Source: Betaproteobacteria bacterium (GTDB lineage: Bacteria > Pseudomonadota > Gammaproteobacteria > Burkholderiales > Methylophilaceae). Taken from it: a stretch of DNA of 48,442 nucleotides. Shown one piece after another: positions 26,034-35,195 of this stretch. The notes below the pieces were generated by a model that was not told the origin of the DNA, did no database searches, and saw only the letters and a list, made by a program, of their open reading frames with translations. The DNA lies in contig VGIC01000011.1 in assembly GCA_016867975.1 (NCBI GenBank), positions 1-48,442 of the forward strand, given 5' to 3'. Position 1 is the stretch's first letter. Each line of letters starts with the position of its first letter. A program made the position numbers and the translations under genes.

Positions 26034-27482
26034 TTAGATGATCTTGGAGAATTTAGCGCGGTTACGGTCAGTTTGCAGATAACGGTCAAACACCATGGCC
26101 ACGGCACGTACAAAGAACCAGCCAAAATCCGTGACCTGCATTCCCGTCTGTTCCAGTACCACCATATCAGTTTTCTCTAGCGCTTTGAGTGCTTCCAGTT
26201 CTGTGGAAAAGTAACTCTTAAAATCAATCATGTAAGCGAGTTCGATCGATTCATACTGCAATTCGCCTTGGCACATGATCGCCATAATCACGGCGCGGCG
26301 CACCAAATCATCACGCGTGAGCGCCAAGCCACGCACCACAGGGAAGCGCCCTTGGTTGAGCAGGTCGTAATATTCTTCGATGGTTTTAGCATTTTGGCTG
26401 TAGGTGGCTCCTACGCGACCAATGGCGGACACGCCTAGGCTGATTAAGTCACAATCCGGTTGGGTGCTGTAGCCTTGGAAATTACGGTGCAGCCTGCCTT
26501 GACGTTTAGCAATAGCTAAGGCATCGTTCGGTAATGCAAAATGATCCATCCCCACGTACACATAGCCTGCGTCTAGGAACGTTCTGATAGCGTTAGACAG
26601 CATGGCGATTTTGGCTGGAGCTGCCGGCAGTTCGTAAGCGTCGATACGGCGCTGGGGTTTGAAGCGCTCTGGCAGATGCGCATAGGCATATAGCGCAATT
26701 CTTTCAGGGCGCAGTTCAACAATTTGGAAAAGTGTCTTGGTGAATGATTCCGGTGTTTGTTTAGGCAGACCGTAAATTAAATCAACGTTTACAGAATCGA
26801 ATTTTAATTTTCTGGCGGCATCCATCAGTGCGAACACTTGCTCGGCGGGCTGAATGCGATGCACGGCTTTTTGTACTTCTGGGTCAAAATCTTGCACCCC
26901 AAAACTTAGTCGGTTGAAGCCGAGCGAGGCCAGATGCGCCAACCGCTCTTCGTTCACAGTGCGTGGGTCGACTTCGATTGAGTACTCGCCACCCGGTGCA
27001 AGCTTGAAGTTACGGCGTATCATGGCCATCAGCTGGCTTAATTCATCATCACTGAAGAAGGTGGGTGATCCACCGCCAAAGTGTAGCTGTGAGATGGTTT
27101 GTCCTGTGCCGATATGGGCGATATGCAAATCAATCTCACGATTTAGGTAGTGCAGGTATTCAGCACTACGCTCATGGTGCTTGGTGACGATTTTATTGCA
27201 GGCGCAGAAGAAGCAGAGTGATTCACAAAATGGAATATGCACATAAAGCGATAATGGCAATGTCAGCCCGCCGATGCGGCGCTGTTCTAGGGTCTGCTGG
27301 TAAGATTCTTCGGTAAAGGCTTCGACAAATCTGTCCGCAGTCGGGTAAGAGGTATAGCGCGGCCCGGAAACGTCATGCTTTTGCAGAATATCTGGCGTCA
27401 AGACCGGCACAGCACCAGCGCCTGAGGCACTGGACTGGCTGGTTGAGCCTACCGGAAAAAGAATGGTATTATTTTCTGCCAT
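26034..27482 (-). CDS. hemN: Oxygen-independent coproporphyrinogen III oxidase
   Basis: 482 residues, a radical SAM enzyme. The cluster motif is Cys86-x3-Cys90-x2-Cys93 with the extra HemN-type Cys95 (PFCESLCFFCACNK). GGGSPTFFS, the FNRLSFGVQDF block and the VDLIYGLPKQTPESF segment follow. It converts coproporphyrinogen III to protoporphyrinogen IX without oxygen in heme synthesis. A 25-residue Ser/Ala-rich N-terminal extension (GSTSQSSASGAGAVPV) is unusual. The gene diverges from fnr with an FNR box between them, so it is likely induced when oxygen is low. Confidence 0.94.
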   Translation of the reverse strand: MAENNTILFPVGSTSQSSASGAGAVPVLTPDILQKHDVSGPRYTSYPTADRFVEAFTEESYQQTLEQRRIGGLTLPLSLYVHIPFCESLCFFCACNKIVTKHHERSAEYLHYLNREIDLHIAHIGTGQTISQLHFGGGSPTFFSDDELSQLMAMIRRNFKLAPGGEYSIEVDPRTVNEERLAHLASLGFNRLSFGVQDFDPEVQKAVHRIQPAEQVFALMDAARKLKFDSVNVDLIYGLPKQTPESFTKTLFQIVELRPERIALYAYAHLPERFKPQRRIDAYELPAAPAKIAMLSNAIRTFLDAGYVYVGMDHFALPNDALAIAKRQGRLHRNFQGYSTQPDCDLISLGVSAIGRVGATYSQNAKTIEEYYDLLNQGRFPVVRGLALTRDDLVRRAVIMAIMCQGELQYESIELAYMIDFKSYFSTELEALKALEKTDMVVLEQTGMQVTDFGWFFVRAVAMVFDRYLQTDRNRAKFSKII

Positions 27483-27535
27483 GACGATACTCCTAATTAG
27501 ATGCCGGATTCTCGCACTGAAACGGTTTCTCGTCT

Positions 27536-27549
27536 TTGATTCAGGTCAA
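27536..27549. promoter_or_regulatory. FNR-type box between hemN and fnr
   Basis: TTGATTCAGGTCAA matches the consensus with one change and differs from the ompW box only in its spacer. For hemN, a -10-like GAGAAT on the minus strand (27508-27513) would put the box near -41.5, an activating position. For fnr, a TATGAT at 27555-27560 would put it near -24, a position that fits autorepression. The box assignment is firm. The two promoter readings are inference. Confidence 0.75.
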
Positions 27550-27631
27550 AAGATTATGATTTTGATACGCGCTACTAGCGTCGTAAACGCGAAAGCGGTA
27601 TCCTTGAGTCCATTTATCTTATCGTATCCCT

Positions 27632-28363
27632 ATGCAAGCTGCTACAAATTGTGAATCGCTCAAAGTCGCCTGTTCTAATTGTAACTTGCGCGAGATCTGT
27701 ATGCCTGTCGGATTCAGCCCTGAGGAGATGCAGCGCATTGATGCGGTGGTAGAGAAGCGGCGCAGAGTTAGACAGGGTGAGGCGCTGTACAATAATGGAG
27801 ATGATTTTACTGCGCTCTATGCCATTCGTAGCGGTTTTTTCAAAACTTGCGTTACAAGCAATGACGGGCGTGAGCAGGTGACCGGTTTTCAAATGGCTGG
27901 TGAGGTCATTGGCATGGATGGCATCGTGAATGACAATCATAACTGCAGCGCTGTGGCGCTGGAAGATGCAGAAGTCTGCGTGATGCCGTTTACGATGATC
28001 GAGGAGATGTCCCGTGATTTACCCGCATTGCAGAGGCATGTACACAAAATCATGAGCCGTGAGATCGTGCGTGAGAATGGGGTGATGCTACTGTTAGGCA
28101 ATATGCGAGCGGAAGAGCGTCTGGCGGCTTTTCTGTTGAATCTGGTACAGCGTTTGCATGCGCGTGGATTATCACAATCGGAACTGGTGCTGAGAATGTC
28201 ACGCGATGAGATTGGTAGCTATCTTGGCCTGAAGTTGGAGACTGTGAGTCGGTCGTTCTCTAAATTCAGTGAAGAAGGCATCATCGAGGTGAGGCAGCGT
28301 TACGTGAAGATATTGGCGCCTGATGCACTGAAGAAAATCTTCAATCCGCAGACTTACGTGTAG
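27632..28363 (+). CDS. fnr: FNR-family oxygen-sensing transcription regulator
   Basis: 243 residues. N-terminal cysteines Cys14, Cys17 and Cys23 have the C-x2-C-x5-C spacing of FNR. The fourth cluster ligand is Cys116 in EVCVMPF, equivalent to Cys122 of E. coli. A cNMP-like sensor domain and a long dimerisation helix come next. The helix-turn-helix reads GLKLETVSRSFSKF, with the Glu-x2-Ser-Arg residues that recognise TTGAT. So this protein should bind exactly the boxes seen before ompW and hemN. A [4Fe-4S] cluster would make it active without oxygen. A radical SAM gene follows after 6 bp. Confidence 0.93.
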   Translation: MQAATNCESLKVACSNCNLREICMPVGFSPEEMQRIDAVVEKRRRVRQGEALYNNGDDFTALYAIRSGFFKTCVTSNDGREQVTGFQMAGEVIGMDGIVNDNHNCSAVALEDAEVCVMPFTMIEEMSRDLPALQRHVHKIMSREIVRENGVMLLLGNMRAEERLAAFLLNLVQRLHARGLSQSELVLRMSRDEIGSYLGLKLETVSRSFSKFSEEGIIEVRQRYVKILAPDALKKIFNPQTYV

Positions 28364-28369
28364 TTATTT

Positions 28370-29215
28370 ATGAGCTTGGATCAGCTTACCTCGACCGATC
28401 ACAACCGTGATTTCGTTGGTCTTCGATATGTTTATCCGGTTGTTTCGCGTCGTGCCGGTGGCGTTTCGATCGGCATTAACCTGAATGTGAATAATGCGTG
28501 TAACTGGCGTTGCGTTTATTGCAACGTGCCCAATTTAACCCGTGGCTCCCCCCCCGCAATTGAGCTGGATGTGTTGGAGCAGGAGTTGCGTGCTTTTTTG
28601 CGTGATGTGCAGCATGGTGATTTTATGCAGCGACATGTTCGTGAACAAGACCGTCAGTTAAAAGACATCGCTTTTTCTGGCAATGGTGAGCCCACCAGTG
28701 CCAAAGAATTTCCGCAGGTGATTTCGCTAGTTGAAAAAGTGTTGGCGGACGTGGGATTGTTGGGCTGCATTAAAGTAAGGCTGATCACGAATGGTAGTTT
28801 GGTAGACAGACCCGCGGTGCTGGAGGCTGTCAGCCATTTGTCACGATTGAATGGTGAAGTGTGGTTTAAGGTGGATGCCGGCAGTCAAGCCGGTTTTTCG
28901 CGGATCAATGATGTGATCTTAAATCCGCAAAGTCATCTACAGCGCCTGAGAAGTTGCGCTGCAGTTTGTCCGACTTTCATACAAACCTGCATGTTTGCCT
29001 TGGATGGCATGCCGCCTTGCGAAAAAGATATTCTGGCCTATTTGGATTTTGTGTCAGAGGTCAAGGATGTGATTGCTGGCGTGCATCTTTATGGATTGGC
29101 GCGATGGTCGATGCAGCCAGAGGCGGGACGCTTGAGTCGCCTGTCTGCTGAATGGCTTGAAGCGTTAGCTGGGCGTGTGCGCCAACTTGGTGTGCAGGTG
29201 TTTGTTAGTCCTTAG
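28370..29215 (+). CDS. Radical SAM protein of unknown function, linked to fnr
   Basis: 281 residues. The cluster motif is Cys44-x3-Cys48-x2-Cys51 (NNACNWRCVYCNVPN), followed by AFSGNGEPTSAKEFP, the glycine-rich SAM-binding strand, and ITNGSLVD. The family resembles COG0731-like proteins often annotated as wyosine-type enzymes, but that name is not justified in a bacterium. A further Cys cluster (SCAAVCPTFIQTC) in the second half could hold an auxiliary cluster or be structural. It lies 6 bp after fnr, so it is probably made with the oxygen regulator. Substrate unknown. Confidence 0.8.
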   Translation: MSLDQLTSTDHNRDFVGLRYVYPVVSRRAGGVSIGINLNVNNACNWRCVYCNVPNLTRGSPPAIELDVLEQELRAFLRDVQHGDFMQRHVREQDRQLKDIAFSGNGEPTSAKEFPQVISLVEKVLADVGLLGCIKVRLITNGSLVDRPAVLEAVSHLSRLNGEVWFKVDAGSQAGFSRINDVILNPQSHLQRLRSCAAVCPTFIQTCMFALDGMPPCEKDILAYLDFVSEVKDVIAGVHLYGLARWSMQPEAGRLSRLSAEWLEALAGRVRQLGVQVFVSP

Positions 29216-29218
29216 AGC

Positions 29219-30352
29219 CTATGCCAGTAAGCGCAGTTTCACTATTCGTGCTATCTCAGCCTCTTCATCGGCAGGGATGATGAGTATCGGTTTTGAACCG
29301 GCTGTTTGGATGGATGTCGCATTTTGCTGATTTGACGTCTCATCTAGTTGAAAGCCTAGCAGCCCTAACGGTTTGCAAATCAGTGTGCGAATTTCGGCAC
29401 TATGTTCACCGATACCGCCGGTAAAAATCAATGCATCTATCCCCCCAGTCTTAGCAGCGAATCCACCAATGCTTGCTCTGACTTGCCTTGCAAAAAAATC
29501 GACTGAGAATCTGGCGTTTTTGCTTGGGCTGGCAATCAACCTGGACATTTCGCTACTTTCGCCGCCAGATAAAGCTAGCAGACCCATTTGATGGAACACG
29601 AGGTCGGTCAGGTCTGTGGAGTTGTAACGCGACATCAGTTCCAGCATGATGCCAGGGTCCAAATCGCCGCTGCGCGTCCCCATCGGGATGCCACCCGCGG
29701 GGGTGTAGCCCATGCTGGTGTCCGTTGAACGTAAACTTTCTAGCAGGCACAGGCTGGCGCCGCTCCCAAGGTGCGCAATTACAATCTTACCGTGAGCTGT
29801 TTCGCCGAGTAGGTCGGGCAGCTGTCTGGCAATATGTGCATAGCTAAGGCCGTGGAAACCGTATCGCCGAATGTTCAGGTGATTGGGGATGGGCAGGCGG
29901 TAGGCGATTTCGGGGAGAGTAGCGTGAAACGCCGTATCGAAGCAGGCAAACTGGATTAGATGGAACTGCTTTGCCAATATTTCACTGCAATATTCAACGC
30001 CCAACAGGTTGCCCGGCATGTGTAGCGGGGCTAGGTGAATAATGCTTTTTAATCGTGAAATTTCGTCTGCATCAAGCAAACGCACTTCATCAGTCACCTC
30101 ACCGCCATGCACAAAACGGTGGCCAATCACTAACTGGGGTTTATGTTCAATCGATAGATAAGATGAATTCAAATCACGCTGGATATCATCTAGCAAGTCA
30201 GTAAAGGTTTGACGATGGTCATGATCACTCGGGTGCTCATAGTGATAGTGGGTGCGTTGCCCACTGGTCAGAAATAAGCTGGCTTTCAGAGTGGATGAGC
30301 CACAATTGAGGGTAAGGATGTCCACGTTGCTATCTAGTTCTGCCATGTCCAT
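29219..30352 (-). CDS. ackA: Acetate kinase
   Basis: 377 residues. Acetokinase signatures are the N-terminal [24 protein letters not shown], the [19 protein letters not shown] block, [13 protein letters not shown], and [10 protein letters not shown] with the [14 protein letters not shown] segment. It converts acetyl phosphate plus ADP to acetate plus ATP. Its start overlaps the end of xfp by 19 bp (an ATG two codons further in is an alternative), so the two are translationally coupled. Together they turn sugar phosphates into acetate and ATP. The phosphotransacetylase gene that often accompanies ackA is absent here. Confidence 0.94.
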   Translation of the reverse strand: MDMAELDSNVDILTLNCGSSTLKASLFLTSGQRTHYHYEHPSDHDHRQTFTDLLDDIQRDLNSSYLSIEHKPQLVIGHRFVHGGEVTDEVRLLDADEISRLKSIIHLAPLHMPGNLLGVEYCSEILAKQFHLIQFACFDTAFHATLPEIAYRLPIPNHLNIRRYGFHGLSYAHIARQLPDLLGETAHGKIVIAHLGSGASLCLLESLRSTDTSMGYTPAGGIPMGTRSGDLDPGIMLELMSRYNSTDLTDLVFHQMGLLALSGGESSEMSRLIASPSKNARFSVDFFARQVRASIGGFAAKTGGIDALIFTGGIGEHSAEIRTLICKPLGLLGFQLDETSNQQNATSIQTAGSKPILIIPADEEAEIARIVKLRLLA

Positions 30353-32721
30353 TGGTCTTCTTCAGGCAGGTCCACGCCGTGTTCGTAGGCATAGCGGCAA
30401 CATTCGATCTGGCGGTTTCTCAGTGCCTCATGCGCATGCGCGCCTATCCCCCTTAGGGCAGGGACGCGGTTGATGGCATCCATGGCCAGGCTGAAGCGGT
30501 CGATCTGGTTTTGTATCGCCAGCTCCAATGGCGTGTTGATGCTCCCTTTTTCCTTGTAGCCGCGCACATGCAGGTTGTGGTGATTATGACGTCGGTAGGC
30601 GAGCCGGTGAATCAGATAAGGGTAGCCATGGAAATTGAAAATAATGGGTTTGTCTGTGGTGAACAGGTTGTCAAACTCATCATCGGTCAGGCCGTGGGGA
30701 TGTTCGCAGCTGGGGGTAAGTTTGTACAGGTCTACCACATTGATGAAGCGGATCTTCAGTTGCGGAAAATGTTGGCGTAACAGCAAGGTCGCAGCCAAGG
30801 ACTCTTTGGTTGGGATATCGCCTGCGCAGGCCATGACTAGATCGGGAGGTGTTCCATCGTCATTGCTGGCCCACTCCCAGATGCCAAGACCTTTAGTGCA
30901 GTGGTTGATGGCTGCATCCATGTTCAGATATTGCAGATGGTCTTGCTTGTCGCTGACAATGACATTGATGTAGTCAGTACTGTTCAGGCAGTGGTTAGCC
31001 ACGGACAACAGGCAGTTGGCGTCTGGGGGCAGATAAATGCGGGTAATTTCCGGACTTTTATTGACCACGATATCCAGAAAACCGGGATCCTGATGCGTGA
31101 AACCGTTGTGGTCTTGCCGCCAAACGGTAGAGGTGATCAGCATGTTGAGCGATGAGATCGGTGCGCGCCATGAAACGGCTTTGGACATAGCTAGCCATTT
31201 TGCATGCTGATTGAACATCGAATCGATAACATGAACGAAGGATTCATAAGTCGAGAAAAAGCCATGTCGGCCGGTCAGTAGATAGCCCTCCAGCCAGCCT
31301 TCTATCGTATGTTCAGACAGCATTTCCATGACGCGACCGTCAGGGGATAATTCGCCACCATCTGCATCTTCCGGTAAATAATCGGCCATCCACGTTTTTT
31401 TGCTGACTTCGTACACGTCATCTAGTTTGTTGGAGGTGTTCTCGTCAGGACCGAAGATGCGGAAGTTGCTCCCGTTCTGGCGCATGATATCGCGCAAGAG
31501 TTGCCCCAGTGGCTTTGTATTGGGGGATGCAGTCTGGCCGGGTTGATCGACCTTGACCGCGTAGTTTTGGTAATCCGGCATACGTAGTGATTTTCGTAGT
31601 AGCCCCCCATTGCCTTGCGGGTTGGCGCTCATACGGCGGGTGCCTTGCGGTGCCAGTGCCTTGAGTTCAGGGAGCAGTTTCCCGCTTGCATCGAAGAGGT
31701 TTTCAGGCTCGTAGCTACGTAGCCAAGCCTCTAGCGCCTTTAAGTGTTGCGGGTTGGTTTTGATATTGCCCATCGGTACTTGGTGTGCTCGCCAGAAGCC
31801 TTCGACCTTGTGACCATCCACTGTTTTTGGACCAGTCCACCCTTTAGGACTGCGTAGCACAATCATTGGCCAGAGAGGGCGGATGGGCTGATGGCGTTCT
31901 CGGGCCGTTTTTTGAATCTGTTTGATGCTTAATATGCAGTGTTCCAGCGTAGTGGCCATCGCTTGGTGCATGGTGTGCGGGTCGTCGCCTTCAACAAAAT
32001 AGGGTGTCCAGCCATAGCCCTTGAACAGACTTTCAAGCTCTTGATGTGAGATACGTGAAAGAAGCGTGGGGTTGTTGATCTTGTAGCCATTCAAGTGAAG
32101 GATAGGCAGTACAGCACCATCTCGAATCGGATTGAGAAATTTGTTTGAGTGCCAAGAGGTGGCTAGTGGCCCTGTTTCAGATTCGCCATCTCCCACCATC
32201 ACGGTGACAATCAGGTCTGGATTGTCAAAGGCTGCCCCAAAAGCGTGGGAAATGCTGTAGCCTAGCTCACCTCCTTCATGAATGGATCCGGGCATCTCCG
32301 GGGTGCAATGACTGCCGATACCACCTGGAAAAGAGAATTCTTTGAAGAAGTGTTGCATGCCTGCTTCATCTTCGCTCTTGTTGGGATAGACCTCGCTGTA
32401 AGTTCCTTCAAGGTAAATCGGACCAAGTACGCCGGGTGCACCGTGCCCGGGTCCAGCAAGGAAGATCGCATCCAGGTCGTATTGGTTGATGAGCCGATTC
32501 ATGTGGATGTAAGCAAAGCTCAGACCCGGACTGGAGCCCCAGTGTCCTAGCAGGCGCTGTTTGATGTGCTCGGCTTGCAGTGGCTTTCTGAGTAATGGGT
32601 TGTCGCGCAGATAAATCATGCCGGCGGACAAGTAGTTGCATGCACGCCAGTAACGATCGATGACATCCAATGCCTGAGGAGAGAGTTTTTGCTGGGAGGG
32701 GCTGTCGGTCGAGTTTGTCAT
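30334..32721 (-). CDS. xfp: Xylulose-5-phosphate/fructose-6-phosphate phosphoketolase
   Basis: 795 residues, a TPP enzyme. Recognisable blocks are [34 protein letters not shown], and the TPP/Mg2+ motif [19 protein letters not shown] with ILHLNGYKI. The second half has the pyrimidine-binding domain ([18 protein letters not shown] and [15 protein letters not shown]). It cleaves xylulose-5-P or fructose-6-P with phosphate to acetyl-P and a shorter sugar phosphate. In a methylotroph using the ribulose monophosphate cycle this gives a route from formaldehyde-derived sugar phosphates to acetyl-P. It is first in the xfp-ackA pair. A possible -10 (TATAAA, minus strand 32733-32738) lies just upstream. 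Confidence 0.95.
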   Translation of the reverse strand: MTNSTDSPSQQKLSPQALDVIDRYWRACNYLSAGMIYLRDNPLLRKPLQAEHIKQRLLGHWGSSPGLSFAYIHMNRLINQYDLDAIFLAGPGHGAPGVLGPIYLEGTYSEVYPNKSEDEAGMQHFFKEFSFPGGIGSHCTPEMPGSIHEGGELGYSISHAFGAAFDNPDLIVTVMVGDGESETGPLATSWHSNKFLNPIRDGAVLPILHLNGYKINNPTLLSRISHQELESLFKGYGWTPYFVEGDDPHTMHQAMATTLEHCILSIKQIQKTARERHQPIRPLWPMIVLRSPKGWTGPKTVDGHKVEGFWRAHQVPMGNIKTNPQHLKALEAWLRSYEPENLFDASGKLLPELKALAPQGTRRMSANPQGNGGLLRKSLRMPDYQNYAVKVDQPGQTASPNTKPLGQLLRDIMRQNGSNFRIFGPDENTSNKLDDVYEVSKKTWMADYLPEDADGGELSPDGRVMEMLSEHTIEGWLEGYLLTGRHGFFSTYESFVHVIDSMFNQHAKWLAMSKAVSWRAPISSLNMLITSTVWRQDHNGFTHQDPGFLDIVVNKSPEITRIYLPPDANCLLSVANHCLNSTDYINVIVSDKQDHLQYLNMDAAINHCTKGLGIWEWASNDDGTPPDLVMACAGDIPTKESLAATLLLRQHFPQLKIRFINVVDLYKLTPSCEHPHGLTDDEFDNLFTTDKPIIFNFHGYPYLIHRLAYRRHNHHNLHVRGYKEKGSINTPLELAIQNQIDRFSLAMDAINRVPALRGIGAHAHEALRNRQIECCRYAYEHGVDLPEEDQWTWQN

Positions 32722-32846
32722 AGTTGAGCTCTTTTATACAACATGTTCTGATCATACTAGAGACCTTTGCATGAATCAAAATTCGGCTGAGTTTTCGCTA
32801 AAATTACCAAAAACCGTCATTCCAGCCTACGGATGTGTTAAAGAGC

Positions 32847-32860
32847 TTGGTGAAAATCAA
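32847..32860. promoter_or_regulatory. Possible FNR-like half-match in the xfp / binding-protein gap
   Basis: TTGGTGAAAATCAA matches TTGAT-N4-ATCAA with one change. It lies 126 bp upstream of xfp and only 15 bp before the lipoprotein ATG. The spacing does not give a clean -41.5 promoter on either side, so this may be chance. It is listed because two firmer FNR boxes lie nearby and xfp-ackA would suit oxygen control. Confidence 0.3.
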
Positions 32861-32874
32861 GTACACTTCAGCTT

Positions 32875-34341
32875 ATGAAAAATGTCATGATGATTGCACT
32901 TGTTTGCTGCTTTTTATGGGCTTGCGACCAGCCAATGCACACTGGTCGAGTAGATGTGCCGTTGCGTTTTTCCGTCGCACAGATGCCGTTGAATCTCGAT
33001 CCGCGCTACGCCACGGATGCGGCCTCAGCGCGTCTGAATCGCCTGATCTATCAGGCTTTGGTTGATTTTGACGCGGCGTCCAGGCCTGTGCCTAAATTGG
33101 CGCATTGGACCAGCCCTAATCCCCTTGAGTATCGCTTTACATTGAATGCCGCCCCCCCTCCATTTCATCATCAGTTGCCACTGACTGCAGAAGACGTTAA
33201 AGCGACTTATGATTCTTTAATCGGGCTTAAAGATTCGCCTCATGCGGCAGAGTTTGGGCATGTCGCCAGTATCGAGCTGGTGGATTCGCATACGTTGGTG
33301 TTTCATCTTAAGCAGCGTGATGTGCATTTTCCTGAAAAGCTGATTATTGGCATCCTGCCCAAAGATCTTATTTTGAAAAGGCATGACTTTTCTCGTGCGC
33401 CTGTCGGCAATGGACCTTTGCAGTTTGTGAGTTGGCACAATACACTGACGTTTAAAAGACGACAGGATGACCAGGTCATCACGCTCACTGAGGTGAGGGA
33501 TCCCACAGTGCGCGTACTCAAACTGTTGCGCGGTGAGGTGGATTTGCTACAGGGAGACTTGCCTCCAGAGTTAGTGGCTTATTTGGAAAAACAGCCAGAA
33601 ATTACAGTGAAATCAAGTGTCGGTGCTAATTTCTCTTATCTTGGACTGAATCTGCAGGATGCCATGTTGTGCAATATCAAGGTGAGGCAGGCGCTGGCGC
33701 ATGCTATCGACCGCAACGCCATTATCGCCCAAGTGATGGTCAAGGAAACTCGTGCTGCCTCGGTCATTTTGCCGCCTGAGCACTACGCAGGAAATCCAGC
33801 GCTGGAAGCTTACGTGTACGATCCACAGCGGGCTAGGCGATTGCTTCAAGAGGCTGGTATAAGCTTACCGCTTAAGTTGGTGTACAAAACGTCTACAGAT
33901 GCACAGCGAGTGCGGCTGGCTACCATTTTGCAGGCGCAAATGAAACCAGTCGGAATCAATTTGGAGATTCGCAGTCTCGACTGGGGTACGTTCTTTGACG
34001 ATGTGAAACATGGGCAGTTCCAACTGTTCGGATTGACTTGGGTCGGGATCAGCACCCCCGAAATCTATAGCAAAGCCTTTGGTTCAAATCAATTCCCGCC
34101 ACACGGATTTAATCGTGGACATTTTGTAGATCCCGTGTTGGACAGCTTGCTGGAAAAAGAAGAATGGACAGCGGCAACAGCGAGGATCAATAGGCAATTA
34201 CCCTACATCCCGCTTTGGTATGAAGGGCAGTTTGTTGCCTATGCTCAGGGGATAACAGGTTATGCGCCTAAGGCGGATGGTAACTGGGATGATTTAGCGG
34301 TGATAACGAAGTCAGCTACAATAAGCAACTATGCGCATTGA
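32875..34341 (+). CDS. Peptide/muropeptide-type ABC transporter substrate-binding lipoprotein (SBP_bac_5)
   Basis: 488 residues. A lipoprotein signal peptide ends in LWAC with Cys17 as the lipidated residue, so it sits in the periplasm on a lipid anchor. The family-5 binding fold shows MPLNLDPRYATDAASARLN, VDFDAASRPVPKLA, LPLTAEDVKATYDSL and the VRQALAHAIDRNAI block, as in OppA, DppA and MppA. It is the first gene of a five-gene plus-strand unit and overlaps the next gene by 11 bp. The presence of a YkuD enzyme and NagZ in the unit suggests that it binds murein peptides. The ligand is not fixed by sequence. Confidence 0.85.
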   Translation: MKNVMMIALVCCFLWACDQPMHTGRVDVPLRFSVAQMPLNLDPRYATDAASARLNRLIYQALVDFDAASRPVPKLAHWTSPNPLEYRFTLNAAPPPFHHQLPLTAEDVKATYDSLIGLKDSPHAAEFGHVASIELVDSHTLVFHLKQRDVHFPEKLIIGILPKDLILKRHDFSRAPVGNGPLQFVSWHNTLTFKRRQDDQVITLTEVRDPTVRVLKLLRGEVDLLQGDLPPELVAYLEKQPEITVKSSVGANFSYLGLNLQDAMLCNIKVRQALAHAIDRNAIIAQVMVKETRAASVILPPEHYAGNPALEAYVYDPQRARRLLQEAGISLPLKLVYKTSTDAQRVRLATILQAQMKPVGINLEIRSLDWGTFFDDVKHGQFQLFGLTWVGISTPEIYSKAFGSNQFPPHGFNRGHFVDPVLDSLLEKEEWTAATARINRQLPYIPLWYEGQFVAYAQGITGYAPKADGNWDDLAVITKSATISNYAH

Positions 34342-34813
34342 AATATCCATTTCTCAACAGACTTTAACGCTTTTCAATCACTTGGGTAGTGTGAAAGCCA
34401 AGTACAGTGTTTCAACTGCGACCAATGGCATTGGCTGCGAGAAAAATAGCGGCTGTACACCATTAGGCGAGCATATCATCCGTGCCAAGATTGGCGTGGA
34501 TGCACCGCTCAATGCGGTGTTTGTGGGGCGACGGGTGACGGGTGAGATTTGGTCGCCAGAATTAGCTGCGCAATTTCCTGAGCGCGACTGGATATTAACG
34601 CGTATCTTGTGGCTTTCCGGCAGAGAAATAGGCAAAAATCGGCTGGGGAATGTTGATTCGATGCAGCGCTATATCTATATTCATGGCACACCAGATGCTG
34701 AGCCGATGGGGGTCCCCTGTTCGCATGGCTGTGTGCGGATGCGCAACGCCGACGTAGTCCAGCTGTTCGATCAGGTGGATATTGGCACCTCTGTGCAGAT
34801 TGCCGTTGATTGA
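34331..34813 (+). CDS. YkuD-domain L,D-transpeptidase/carboxypeptidase without signal peptide
   Basis: 160 residues, a single YkuD domain. The catalytic segment is HGTPDAEPMGVPCSHGCVRM, with the Cys nucleophile in SHGCVRM and the upstream His. The protein starts directly with the first strand (MRIEISISQQTLTLF) and has no signal peptide or membrane anchor, so it should be cytosolic. Cytosolic YkuD proteins in other Gram-negatives act as L,D-carboxypeptidases in peptidoglycan recycling, removing the terminal D-Ala from tetrapeptides. That function fits its neighbours here better than wall crosslinking. It overlaps the binding-protein gene by 11 bp. Repeat copy E begins 2 bp after the stop. Confidence 0.85.
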   Translation: MRIEISISQQTLTLFNHLGSVKAKYSVSTATNGIGCEKNSGCTPLGEHIIRAKIGVDAPLNAVFVGRRVTGEIWSPELAAQFPERDWILTRILWLSGREIGKNRLGNVDSMQRYIYIHGTPDAEPMGVPCSHGCVRMRNADVVQLFDQVDIGTSVQIAVD

Positions 34814-34815
34814 TG

Positions 34816-35193
34816 GAGACCTTTGCAAAACTACTTCTTATGGCGAATCACTGCGTTACGCGGTTTTTTTGCTACGGCCGCCGCTATGCGGCTTAACATT
34901 GCTACGCAATATGAGCCTACACCGCAACTACGTTGTGCGAGCTTTGAGCTACGCTCAAATGCCTGCCAAAAACAAATTCGCAACCTCGCTGTATACCGCA
35001 TACTATGGCTTCGGCCGCTACGCTTAACATCGCTTCGCGAGTTAGCCTACGCCGAAACACTGCGTTGGTTTTCTCGGTTTATGCGTTCTGTGCGCCTTTG
35101 TCGTGTGAATAATGCGCTTCAGCGCATATATTCCACGGACATGCCCTGTACGGGTAATACTTCATCCACAATAAGCACTTTTGAAAAGGCCTC
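34816..35193 (+). repeat. GAGACC-family miniature element, copy E, inserted inside an operon
   Basis: 378 bp from GAGACCTTTGCAAAACTACT to GCACTTTTGAAAAGGCCTC, flanked by exact TGATG duplications (34811-34815 and 35194-35198). It carries all modules of copy D plus an extra 111-bp stretch with hairpins CCGC-TAT-GCGG, ATTGC-TAC-GCAAT and GAGCTTTGAGCTACGCTC. The target was a TGATG stop/start overlap: the upstream duplicate keeps the YkuD stop and the downstream one keeps the permease start. The AAAAGG near its right end is the permease ribosome-binding site. Confidence 0.95.
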
Positions 35194-35195
35194 TG

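Noticed and set aside
32760-32771. GAGACCTTTGCA in the xfp upstream region
   Set aside because: Matches the first 12 bases of the repeat end, but the next bases diverge (TGAATCAAAATTCGG) and no second end or module is nearby. It may be a relic of another IS type; too short to call.
33412-33422. GGACCTTTGCA inside the binding-lipoprotein gene, resembling the repeat end
   Set aside because: It encodes conserved family sequence (GNGPLQFVSW) and has no further repeat sequence beside it.
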